The translations under genes and the position numbers were made by a program. A stretch of DNA of 6,085 bases from Verrucomicrobiota bacterium (lineage in GTDB: Bacteria; Verrucomicrobiota; Verrucomicrobiia; Limisphaerales; AV2): contig QHPA01000039.1 in assembly GCA_003218935.1 (NCBI GenBank), positions 1 to 6,085 of the forward strand, written 5' to 3'. Each line of letters opens with the position of its first letter. Position 1 is the stretch's first letter. This document shows, piece by piece, positions 1 to 5,953 of this stretch. The notes under the pieces are model-generated. The model saw only the letters and a list, made by a program, of their open reading frames with translations. It ran no database searches and was not told where the DNA came from.

Positions 1-885
1 ACGCGGGCGTTTGTGGAAACGCGGAATGCGGAACGCGGAGTGCGGAATTACTCGCGGGCGGCGGTTCAGTATTTCACGCCCAGCTACTCACTCTATCCGG
101 TGCTGGCGGCGATTCACGGCGCGCGCGCGAATGCTGTTCCGCTCGAATCGAATTTCGGAATTCCCGCGGTCGCTGAACTGCGCCGGGCAAAGAAATGGAA
201 TTTTCGCGCCGCGCTCACGTTCATCACCACCCCGAACGCGCCGAGCGGACGCGGTTACTCGACGGCGGAACTCGAGGCGCTTTGCCGGGCGCAACGCGGC
301 GTCATGATTCTGGACGAAACCTACGTGGATTTCGCGGAGGAGAACGCGCTGAAGCTGGCGTTGAAATATCCGCACGTCATCGTTTCGCGAACGTTCTCGA
401 AGGCTTACTCGCTCTGTTTCCAGCGCGTCGGCTACTTTGTCGGTCACCCCGAGCTCATCGCCGCGCTCGACAAAGTCCGCGACAGTTACAACGTCAACGG
501 CCTCGGTCAGGTTGCCGCGCTGGCGACGCTCGATGACCTCGCTTACTACCGGAAAAATTTCCAGAGCATCATCGCGACGCGCGAGCAGGCGGCGCGCGAA
601 CTGACGGTGCTCGGCTTTCGCGTGCTTCCGAGCCAGACCAATTTTCTTTTCGTTCGCCCGCCGGCCTTCCCGGCTAACGGCTGGCTCCAGAAGCTGCGCG
701 AGCGAAAGATTCTTGTGCGTTGGTTCAATTATCCTGAGACGAAGGATTTTCTGCGCATTACCATCGGCAAGGATGCCGAAATGGAAGCGTTGTTGAAGGT
801 GGCGCGTGAGATTTTGTTCCGGCAGCGCATTGGGACCATGAACGGCGGGGCGAGACTCCGTCGAGTCCGGATCTCCAATGGATAG
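1..885 (+). CDS. hisC: Histidinol-phosphate aminotransferase-like PLP enzyme, 5'-truncated by window edge
   Basis: This is a fold-type I PLP aminotransferase. HisC transfers an amino group between glutamate and imidazole-acetol phosphate in histidine biosynthesis in the cytoplasm. The frame is open from base 1, so the start and roughly the first 70-90 residues of a normal ~360-residue protein lie outside the window; the GTG at 13 is not a real start. Visible motifs in order are FTPSYSLYP, TTPNAPSG (cofactor-pocket Asn), ILDETYVDF (Asp and Tyr contacting PLP), SRTFSKAYSLCFQRVGY with the Schiff-base Lys at codon 400-402, and the C-terminal FLRITIG substrate-binding Arg. The usual AG after the lysine motif (SKAFGLAGLRLGY type) is CF here. 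Two parts look foreign: a loop coded by a heptamer repeat (18-48) between RAFVE and AVQYF, and a tail of 22 residues after AREIL (817-882), part of which comes from a palindromic repeat. The family is secure. Assignment to HisC rather than a related aminotransferase is likely; no other his gene is visible. Confidence 0.85.
   Translation, partial: TRAFVETRNAERGVRNYSRAAVQYFTPSYSLYPVLAAIHGARANAVPLESNFGIPAVAELRRAKKWNFRAALTFITTPNAPSGRGYSTAELEALCRAQRGVMILDETYVDFAEENALKLALKYPHVIVSRTFSKAYSLCFQRVGYFVGHPELIAALDKVRDSYNVNGLGQVAALATLDDLAYYRKNFQSIIATREQAARELTVLGFRVLPSQTNFLFVRPPAFPANGWLQKLRERKILVRWFNYPETKDFLRITIGKDAEMEALLKVAREILFRQRIGTMNGGARLRRVRISNG
18..49 (+). repeat. Intragenic heptamer array, copy 1 (4 x GCGGARN), inside hisC
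   Basis: Four tandem 7-bp units occupy 21-48: gcggaat, gcggaac, gcggagt, gcggaat. They are preceded by aac and followed by t. The 32-nt block matches the block at 4387-4418 at 28 of 32 positions. It is read through in hisC as TRNAERGVRN and lies in what should be the short surface loop between the RAFVE helix end and the AVQYF strand. Twenty-eight bases is not a multiple of three, so the frame must be kept by the total inserted length including flanks. Confidence 0.8.
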
Positions 886-926
886 AAATTAGGGCTCGAC
901 GGAGTCTCGCCCCACCCGGTTCATGG
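836..926. repeat. Long palindromic element spanning the 3' end of hisC
   Basis: There is a perfect 19-bp inverted repeat: ggggcgagactccgtcgag (847-865) and its exact reverse complement (895-913), separated by 29 bases. Outside the arms, ccatgaac (836-843) and gttcatgg (919-926) also pair, with a small imperfect stretch between, giving a structure of about 91 bp. The left half is read as the last residues of hisC (MNGGARLRRVRISNG). There is no T-run, so it is not a classical intrinsic terminator, although a transcript would fold strongly here. The likely reading is a REP-like or small non-autonomous palindromic element inserted at the end of the gene. Confidence 0.75.
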
Positions 927-1073
927 AAAGTCGTGTAGAACCCGGAGTCGCTGCCAAGTCCGACAACCGTTGCCGGGCTGAAAAGATTCCGGCGTGACAC
1001 CGGAATCAACCCGCGAGACGCGGATACCAACGTTTTCCTTTTCTCATTTCGCGTTCTTCGTTAAACAACCTGC
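886..1073. other. Intergenic region between hisC and the ExeA-like gene
   Basis: No gene is seen in this stretch. It holds the right half of the palindromic element (895-926) and two smaller hairpins near 985-1023, followed by a pyrimidine-rich stretch (about 1031-1060) just before the ExeA-like gene. No convincing -35/-10 promoter pair and no clear Shine-Dalgarno sequence could be identified. If the ExeA-like gene has its own promoter it should lie here. Confidence 0.5.
985..1007. repeat. Small inverted repeat (8-bp stem, 7-nt loop)
   Basis: The arms gattccgg (985-992) and ccggaatc (1000-1007) are perfectly complementary around the loop cgtgaca. There is no U-tract after it. A second hairpin, ccgcg/cgcgg with a 3-nt loop (1011-1023), follows directly. 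The pair may be an operator, a degraded repeat element or RNA structure in the leader of the ExeA-like gene; the sequence does not decide which. Confidence 0.45.
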
Positions 1074-1889
1074 GTGTATCTGGAATATTACGGCCTGAAG
1101 GAACCGCCGTTCGAGATGACGCCCAATCCGCGGTTTCTTTTTTTCAGCGCGAAACATCGCGAGGCATTCAACCATCTGCTCTACGGCATTCGCGAGCGGA
1201 AGGGCTTCGTGCAGTTGACCGGCGAGGTTGGGGCGGGCAAAACGACCGTCTGCCGGGCGATGCTCGAAGCGCTCGGTGATTCCTGGGCCAGCGCGCTCAT
1301 CTTCAATCCGCCGCCTGACCCGGACCTGCTGGTGAAGGCCGTCGCCAACGAATTTGGCCTCGCAGCGGCGGAACTCGGCGTGCTGGAGACGCGCGCGAAG
1401 TTGAACGAGTTTCTCATCGAACAAGCCGCGGCGGGCCGCGACGCGGTGTTGATCATCGACGAGGCGCAAAATCTGACCAACCACCAGCTTGAGCACATCC
1501 GGCTATTGTCGAATCTTGAAACCGACGACCGCAAGCTGTTGCAGATCGTCCTGATGGGGCAGCCCGAATTACGCGCGCGTTTGGCCGATCCCATTCTCCG
1601 CCAATTGCGACAGCGGATCACCGTTCGATTTCACCTCGCGCCGCTGACGCGGGCCGAACTATGGCCGTACATCGAGCATCGCCTGGTGGTGTCCGGCGCG
1701 ACCGGCACGTTTTATTTTACTGCCGGCGCCTTGTGGCGAATCTACAATTACAGCCGTGGCATTCCGCGCCTGGTCAATGCCGTGTGTGACAAATGTCTCC
1801 TCGCTGGATACGTGGAGCAGCGCTACGGCATCGATTTTCGCCTGGTCGGTCGCGCCGTTCGCGAGCTGGAGGGCCGGATTAACGTATGA
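1074..1889 (+). CDS. ExeA/GspA-like AAA secretion ATPase
   Basis: This is a 271-residue cytoplasmic P-loop ATPase of the ExeA (AAA_22) family. In type II secretion, ExeA with its membrane partner ExeB helps the secretin assemble through peptidoglycan; a related subfamily sits in PEP-CTERM/exosortase exopolysaccharide loci. Motifs are the N-terminal signature MYLEYYGLKEPPFEMTPNPR (residues 1-20), Walker A GEVGAGKTT (50-58), Walker B VLIIDEAQ (125-132), a sensor-1 type strand running into GQPEL (162-166), RQRI (179-182) and a sensor-2 type GIPRLVN (229-235). The C-terminal peptidoglycan-binding domain of long ExeA proteins is absent, as in the short subfamily. The start is GTG at 1074: a stop at 1062-1064 leaves no earlier in-frame start, and the family begins with MY..YGL. 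No Shine-Dalgarno sequence is visible. The stop overlaps the next gene by 4 nt, indicating coupled translation with the GspB-like gene. Confidence 0.88.
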   Translation: MYLEYYGLKEPPFEMTPNPRFLFFSAKHREAFNHLLYGIRERKGFVQLTGEVGAGKTTVCRAMLEALGDSWASALIFNPPPDPDLLVKAVANEFGLAAAELGVLETRAKLNEFLIEQAAAGRDAVLIIDEAQNLTNHQLEHIRLLSNLETDDRKLLQIVLMGQPELRARLADPILRQLRQRITVRFHLAPLTRAELWPYIEHRLVVSGATGTFYFTAGALWRIYNYSRGIPRLVNAVCDKCLLAGYVEQRYGIDFRLVGRAVRELEGRINV

Positions 1890-2530
1890 GCCTGATTAAC
1901 GACGCTTTGAAACGGGCCAAGCAGGGTCAACAACAAAATCCGTTCGGCGGACAGGCCATCAGACCGTTGCAGCCGGCGGATTACGCGGCGCGGTCGAACT
2001 ACCCTTTGCGCTTCGCGCTGGCAGTTCTATTGGTTGCGGCCCTGGTTTTGTCAGGATGGTTTTTCTGGAAATGGTGGCGGAGCAGCGGGGAATCTCAACG
2101 AACGGCCGGTGGGGAGTCAACGACTGCGTCACTGGAAAAATCAAAAACGTCCGCGAAACCGGCACCGCGGAAGCAGCTCATCAAAGTCAGCACCAACATC
2201 GTCGTACGAACGAATTCAGTCGGGTCTCCGCAATCGGAAGCGCTGGCGCAAGCGGTGTCAAGCAGCTCGCCGATCTCGGCGCCGCCGACGAATGCCGCGG
2301 CCCTTGCGCCACCGACGAACGTTGCCGCTCCCGTGCCGCCGTCTCCCTTTGCCGATTTGAAGTTGCAGAGCATCATCTTTAGCGAGGACAAACGGGCCGC
2401 TGGCATCAACGGCGAGTTGCTGTACGTCGGCGACGAAATTCGGGGGGCGCGCGTGAGGAAGATTGAACGCCAGTCAGTCACGGTCGAACGGAACGGAGAG
2501 ACAAATGTGCTGCGGCTGCCGCGATTGTGA
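1886..2530 (+). CDS. GspB-like single-pass inner-membrane protein, partner of the ExeA-like ATPase
   Basis: This 214-residue protein starts with MSLINDALKRAKQ, a cytoplasmic N-terminal motif often seen in proteins encoded beside ExeA-type ATPases. One membrane segment follows at residues 41-62 (LRFALAVLLV...WFFW). A low-complexity periplasmic linker runs from about 64 to 155, rich in Ser, Thr, Ala and Pro and with an imperfect PPTNAAA/PPTNVAA duplication. The C-terminal part (157-214, LKLQSIIFSEDKRAAGINGELLYVGDEI...) fits the GspB/PilP-like small beta domain. The gene begins on the ATGA overlap with the ATPase gene, so the two are very likely co-translated. By analogy with ExeA-ExeB, the N-terminus would bind the ATPase and the C-terminal domain would meet peptidoglycan or a secretin in the periplasm. 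The family call comes from architecture and the C-terminal motif, because sequence similarity in this group is low. Confidence 0.75.
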   Translation: MSLINDALKRAKQGQQQNPFGGQAIRPLQPADYAARSNYPLRFALAVLLVAALVLSGWFFWKWWRSSGESQRTAGGESTTASLEKSKTSAKPAPRKQLIKVSTNIVVRTNSVGSPQSEALAQAVSSSSPISAPPTNAAALAPPTNVAAPVPPSPFADLKLQSIIFSEDKRAAGINGELLYVGDEIRGARVRKIERQSVTVERNGETNVLRLPRL

Positions 2531-2674
2531 GCGTCAGAATTTCACCGCCACTCATGAACACTTTTGCCTCGCGTCCGGCGTTCTCCTTGGCGCCTGGCAT
2601 TTCCACTTGACTCGCGGTCGTCGATATCTGCGCGACTTTACCCGCCTGGAAGCGGCGCGCGACCCGCTTTTCCC
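2531..2674. other. Short intergenic region before the CPBP protease gene
   Basis: This 144-nt gap has no supported gene. A TTGACT hexamer at about 2608 could be a -35 element, but no good -10 element follows at 16-18 nt. No clear hairpin or terminator was found. A GGAAG (near 2647) is too far from the ATG at 2675 to serve as its ribosome binding site. Confidence 0.4.
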
Positions 2675-3343
2675 ATGAATTCGATTTTCAAGAAACTTGA
2701 AGCCTTACCGCTGCTGGCGCGTTTTGTGCCGTTCGCCATTTTCGTTGCGTTGACGTTTTGCCAGGGAAAGTTCGGTGAAGCATCGCGCTACTGGTTTTAT
2801 TTCGCGAAGACAATCGTGGGCGCGTGGTTGATCTGGTTCATGCGACCGCTCGTCGCAGAGATGAAGTGGAAGTTCAGTTGGGAATCAGTTGTTGTGGGCG
2901 TAGCGGTGTTCGTCATCTGGGTTGGGGTGGATGATTTCTATCCGAAGTTTGGCAAAAGCGGCGGCGAATGGAACCCGAACAAGACTTTCGGGCAAAGCTC
3001 GGCCTGGGCCTGGATGTTCATCGTCGTTCGCACCCTCGGCTCCTCGATTGTGGTTCCGCCGCTCGAAGAAGTGTTTTATCGTTCATTGGTGTACCGATAC
3101 ATCGCGAAGCCGGACTTCCAATCCGTGCCGCTGGGCTGGTTCAGTTGGACGCCATTTCTCGTTACGTCTGCTCTCTTCGGCTTCGCGCATTATGAATGGC
3201 TCGCCGGGATGCTCTGCGCCTTGGCCTATCAAGGCCTGGTTTGCTGGAAAAAGCGTTTGGGCGACGCGATCACCGCTCACGCCATCACCAATCTGCTGCT
3301 CGGATTGTGGGTCGTCTGGCAAGGAGCGTGGAAATTCTGGTGA
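2675..3343 (+). CDS. CPBP-family intramembrane protease (PEP-CTERM/exosortase-associated CAAX type)
   Basis: This 222-residue polytopic membrane protein belongs to the CPBP/Abi family of intramembrane glutamic endopeptidases. The three catalytic motifs are present: EEVFYR (131-136), FGFAH (168-172, His172) and HAITN (202-206). Hydrophobic segments lie at about 15-30, 42-56, 71-86, 111-128, 159-172 and 176-190, and the C-terminus is hydrophobic. The layout of DFQSVPLGWFSWTPFLVTS and the ending ITNLLLGLWVVWQGAWKFW match what I recall of the CAAX protease-related subfamily linked to PEP-CTERM/exosortase systems, and the length is right for it. The frame stays open back to an ATG at 2564, but those extra 37 residues are not family-like, so the ATG at 2675 (MNSIFKKLEALPLL) was chosen. 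No clear Shine-Dalgarno sequence is seen. The stop overlaps the next gene by 4 nt (GTGA). The substrate is unknown. Confidence 0.82.
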   Translation: MNSIFKKLEALPLLARFVPFAIFVALTFCQGKFGEASRYWFYFAKTIVGAWLIWFMRPLVAEMKWKFSWESVVVGVAVFVIWVGVDDFYPKFGKSGGEWNPNKTFGQSSAWAWMFIVVRTLGSSIVVPPLEEVFYRSLVYRYIAKPDFQSVPLGWFSWTPFLVTSALFGFAHYEWLAGMLCALAYQGLVCWKKRLGDAITAHAITNLLLGLWVVWQGAWKFW

Positions 3344-4938
3344 GCGTGCCCTGCGTCATTTTTGCAGACGACCATTTGCTCGCGGTGAACAAACCGGCCG
3401 GCCTGAACACGCACGCGCCAGCTCCTCACGCCGGCGAGGGTGTTTACGACTGGCTGCGACACCGTGAGCCGCGCTGGGCGCAATTGGGCATAATTCACCG
3501 GCTCGACAAGGAGACCTCCGGCGTCCTCGTGTTTTCGAGGACTGAACTGGCCAACCGTTCGCTGACCGAACAATTCGGCAGACGCAGCGTCCGGAAAAAA
3601 TATCTCCTGCTGACGGACCGGCCGGTGCGACGAAAGGAATTGGCAGTGAAATCTGCGTTGGTTCGCGCCGGCCAAAAATATGTGGCGCGGCCGACTCACG
3701 CGGGCAGCGAACAGGCGGAGACATGTTTTCACGTTGTGCGTTCATCGTCCGACGGGACATTGGTCGAAGCCGAAACCCTGACCGGCAAGACGCATCAAAT
3801 CCGCGTTCATGCCGCGGCGAGCGGTTTTCCCATCCTCGGCGACACGCTTTACGGGGGCGCACCCGCGGCGCGCGTCCATCTGCACGCGCAGGAGCTGACT
3901 TTGAGACATCCGGCGACAGGCGGGGAAATGACGTTGACCGCGCCGGTGGATTTCTCCGCCGACACTCGCCTCACTTTGCGGTCGGCCTTGATTGATTCGC
4001 GGGAGACAAACGCGCATCGGCTTATACACGGCGCGTCGGACGGGTGGCCCGGCTGGTATGTGGACCGGCTCGGAGATTTTCTGCTGTCGCAGTCCGATCA
4101 GCCATTAACATCGGCGCGGCGCGAAACCCTGGCACACTGGTTGGGCGTGTTCTCCTTGCGCGGGTCATATCACAAACTCCTCACCAGGCAGGTTGGCAAA
4201 ACCAACGTCGCACAAGCTCAGAAGGTGCTCGGAGACGACGCGCCCGCCGAATTTGTCGTTCGCGAGAATGGCGTTGAGTTCGCCCTTGGGTTTAACGAAG
4301 GTTGTTCGGTCGGCCTGTTTCTCGATCAGCGCGACAACCGCCGGCGGTTTCTCACCGGACATGTCGCGGCCGGATTTGCGCTCTTTAACGCGGAGCGCGG
4401 AACGCGGAAAGCGGAATTGGAAATACTCAACACGTTCGCCTACACGTGCGGTTTCTCTGTTTGCGCGGCGAAGGCCGGCGCGCGCACGACCAGTCTTGAT
4501 CTTTCCAAAAAGCACCTCGAATGGGGCAAACGGAATTTCGCGCTCAACCGGCTCGATCCGGCCGGGCACGATTTCATTTATGGCGACGTCTTCGCGTGGT
4601 TGCGCAGCCTGGCGAAAAAGCAGCGGCGGTTCGATTGCGTCGTGCTCGATCCGCCGACGTTTTCCCGGTCGAAACAGCACCGAGCTTTTCAGGCGGAGAA
4701 AGATTACAGCGAACTCGTGGCCGCGGCGTTGTCCGTCCTGAAGGGCAACGGAGTTCTGCTGGCTTCGACGAATGCCGCCAAACTCAGTCCGGAAAGGTTC
4801 CTGGAGCAGGTGACCGGCGCCGTCCGCGCGGCCCAACGCAGCATCATCCAGCAACATTATGCGCCGCAGCCGCCGGATTTTCCGATCACGCGCGCAGAGC
4901 CGGCCTATTTGAAGACCGTTTGGGTGCGCGTCGGGTAA
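3340..4938 (+). CDS. Fusion: RluA-family pseudouridine synthase + RlmI-like SAM-dependent methyltransferase
   Basis: This 532-residue protein appears to carry two RNA-modifying enzymes. Residues about 5-205 are an RluA-type pseudouridine synthase: HLLAVNKPAGLNTH (12-25), IIHRLDKETSG with catalytic Asp56 (51-61), LTGKTHQIRVHA (147-158) and ILGDTLYGG (165-173). Residues about 219-340 resemble the central domain of RlmI-type rRNA cytosine-C5 methyltransferases (ETNAHRLIHGASDGWPGWYVDRLGD, LFLDQRDNR). Residues about 360-532 are the Rossmann SAM domain: LNTFAYTCGFSV (motif I), SLDLSKK (acidic ribose-binding Asp387), VVLDPPTFSRSK (motif IV). The N-terminal PUA domain of RlmI is absent and the synthase stands in its place. 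A heptamer repeat adds NAERGTRKAELE just before motif I (350-361). GTG 3340 (GTGA overlap with the protease stop) was chosen as start, with AAGGAG at 3321-3326 upstream at a longish spacing; GTG 3328 is an alternative. Likely substrates are 23S rRNA or tRNA; the exact sites are unknown. Confidence 0.85.
   Translation: MSVPCVIFADDHLLAVNKPAGLNTHAPAPHAGEGVYDWLRHREPRWAQLGIIHRLDKETSGVLVFSRTELANRSLTEQFGRRSVRKKYLLLTDRPVRRKELAVKSALVRAGQKYVARPTHAGSEQAETCFHVVRSSSDGTLVEAETLTGKTHQIRVHAAASGFPILGDTLYGGAPAARVHLHAQELTLRHPATGGEMTLTAPVDFSADTRLTLRSALIDSRETNAHRLIHGASDGWPGWYVDRLGDFLLSQSDQPLTSARRETLAHWLGVFSLRGSYHKLLTRQVGKTNVAQAQKVLGDDAPAEFVVRENGVEFALGFNEGCSVGLFLDQRDNRRRFLTGHVAAGFALFNAERGTRKAELEILNTFAYTCGFSVCAAKAGARTTSLDLSKKHLEWGKRNFALNRLDPAGHDFIYGDVFAWLRSLAKKQRRFDCVVLDPPTFSRSKQHRAFQAEKDYSELVAAALSVLKGNGVLLASTNAAKLSPERFLEQVTGAVRAAQRSIIQQHYAPQPPDFPITRAEPAYLKTVWVRVG
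4387..4418 (+). repeat. Intragenic heptamer array, copy 2 (4 x GCGGARN), inside the methyltransferase domain
   Basis: Four tandem 7-bp units lie at 4390-4417: gcggagc, gcggaac, gcggaaa, gcggaat, preceded by aac and followed by t exactly as in the copy at 18-49. It is translated as NAERGTRKAE between FALF and LEILNTFAYTCGFSV, where RlmI-like proteins normally run directly into the (V)LNLFAYTGGF strand. The reading frame relative to the repeat is shifted compared with copy 1, yet both yield an NAERG peptide because three units (21 nt) make seven codons. Confidence 0.8.
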
Positions 4939-4989
4939 CGAAAAGTCCACAGCACGTCTCCGGTGTCTTCAGCGCGTGCTTGCTTTTCG
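4939..4989. terminator. Possible bidirectional hairpin terminator between convergent genes
   Basis: Directly after the stop codon of the fusion gene, cgaaaag (4939-4945) pairs with cttttcg (4983-4989), and agcacg (4951-4956) with cgtgct (4975-4980), separated by a small asymmetric internal loop. The A-run on the left and T-run on the right are the pattern expected of a terminator usable from both strands, but the T-run is only four bases and the apical loop is large (18 nt). Support is moderate to weak. Confidence 0.35.
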
Positions 4990-5033
4990 CTCGCCGCCGC
5001 GTCCTTTGCCGGAGGCAGGCCGAAAATCCGGTC

Positions 5034-5948
5034 CTACCTGGAAATCTTCACCCGATAAAACTTGTTCGGCTCCGTCGCGTTGGGATCCAGGACGACCCGA
5101 GTTGCATCGAAGTCGAGTTGCGAAGCGTTCGTCAGCGGCTTGAACCCCGCGCCGAGGTCCAGACTGTATTCCACCGTGTAACTGCGGTCGTTCAAGCGCG
5201 GGCTGAACAACAGGTATTTCTGCGACGAGTCGCCGGGCAGCGTTGCCAACTCAATGCTGAAATGCGACTCGGCGTTCGTCGGCGAAGTGCCGGCCATGAA
5301 TTCGGCGAGATTGCTCTGGCCGTCCCCGTCGGCATCGGCGCTGGAGACGCCTCGCGGATTGTTCTCGCCGAAGTTCTGAACCTGCCAGAGATCAGGCAGG
5401 CCGTCGTGCGCGTAGATCCCAAAATCGTCGTCGTCGACGTTCAGAATGCCGAGGTCGATGAAGGAATTCTTTCCGGGATACCTTCCTTCGATGCGCGCGG
5501 AAGACCGCTGGTAAACGTTCGCAGCGGTCAACAATCCTTGCGCATCGATCGACACAACGGGTCCGGAACTCACCCGCCAGAAAAGGTCGCGCCCGGCGAG
5601 GTGAGAAACCGTCCCATCGTCGAGCGTGGCGATGGCGGCAAGCTGGCTCGTTCCGCCTTCATTGACGGTGGCCGGTGAAGCGTTGAGGACGAGGTTCGTC
5701 GCTTCAAAGAGCTGTCCGGCGAACCCGTTCCTGGCAACGGCTTTTGCTCCGGCGCTCGCAGCGCCGCCGATACCGCCGATGCTGGCAGTTTGCGAATAGT
5801 GGCTGCTGGCTCCTTTGCCTCCGGCAGCATCGAACGTTTCGGTTTGCTGCGCGTAATTGCGGCTGCCCTGAGGAGCAGCCGTGAGGCCCTGTCCGGCAGG
5901 CCACAGGCTCAAAAAAATCAGGAGCGCCGAGGTCTTGTTCATTGGCAT
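5034..5948 (-). CDS. Secreted modular protein with TSP3-like calcium-binding motif; function unknown
   Basis: This 304-residue protein has a Sec signal peptide: MPMNK, a hydrophobic core TSALLIFLSLWPAG and a probable cut near LTA-AP (about residues 23-25). Residues 29-83 (SRNYAQQTETFDAAGGKG...NGFAGQLFEA) resemble a module common at the N-terminus of secreted verrucomicrobial proteins. Residues 85-170 (LNASPATVNEGGTSQLAAIATLDDGT...) look like an Ig-like beta domain. HDGLPDLWQVQNFGENNP (181-198) and DADGDGQSNLAEFMAGTSPTN (205-225) form a TSP3/dockerin-like calcium-binding repeat. The end (229-304, YLLFSPRLNDRSYTVEYSLDL...NKFYRVKISR) is a recurrent C-terminal module. No PEP-CTERM anchor and no catalytic motif were seen. 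ATG 5948 was chosen because GGAGG (5955-5959) lies 6 nt upstream; ATG 5942 (MNKTS) is possible. The frame extends to 6002, but that region holds the hairpin and precedes the signal peptide. The gene is convergent with the fusion gene. Confidence 0.75.
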   Translation of the reverse strand: MPMNKTSALLIFLSLWPAGQGLTAAPQGSRNYAQQTETFDAAGGKGASSHYSQTASIGGIGGAASAGAKAVARNGFAGQLFEATNLVLNASPATVNEGGTSQLAAIATLDDGTVSHLAGRDLFWRVSSGPVVSIDAQGLLTAANVYQRSSARIEGRYPGKNSFIDLGILNVDDDDFGIYAHDGLPDLWQVQNFGENNPRGVSSADADGDGQSNLAEFMAGTSPTNAESHFSIELATLPGDSSQKYLLFSPRLNDRSYTVEYSLDLGAGFKPLTNASQLDFDATRVVLDPNATEPNKFYRVKISR

Positions 5949-5953
5949 GGGAA

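Noticed and set aside
847..913. The hisC palindrome as a rho-independent terminator.
   Set aside because: The loop is 29 nt, and no T-run follows the right arm on the plus strand, nor precedes the left arm as an A-run for the minus strand.
2554..2610. Short plus-strand frame in the gap before the protease (MNTFASRPAFSLAPGIST), resembling a tiny leader peptide.
   Set aside because: It has no ribosome binding site, no repeated regulatory codons and no attenuator-like hairpin after it.
2564..2674. N-terminal extension of the CPBP protease from the ATG at 2564.
   Set aside because: The 37 extra residues are Arg/Pro-rich and not family-like. Starting at 2675 gives the usual length and a membrane-protein N-terminus.
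4165..4950. Minus-strand open frame of 261 codons opposite the methyltransferase domain.
   Set aside because: It is antisense to a domain with clear conserved motifs, and its product has no recognisable features.
5004..5015. The 12-mer CTTTGCCGGAGG occurs on both sides of the secreted-protein gene (5004-5015 and 5962-5973), as if a direct repeat flanked an inserted gene.
   Set aside because: One 12-mer repeat is about what chance gives in 6 kb, and the second copy is part of the ribosome-binding hairpin. There is no other sign of insertion.
4521..5678. Long plus-strand open frame of 385 codons overlapping the methyltransferase end and the secreted gene.
   Set aside because: Its translation is Arg/Gln/Ala-rich without domain-like features, and it covers two well-supported genes in other frames. 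It is a GC-rich shadow frame.
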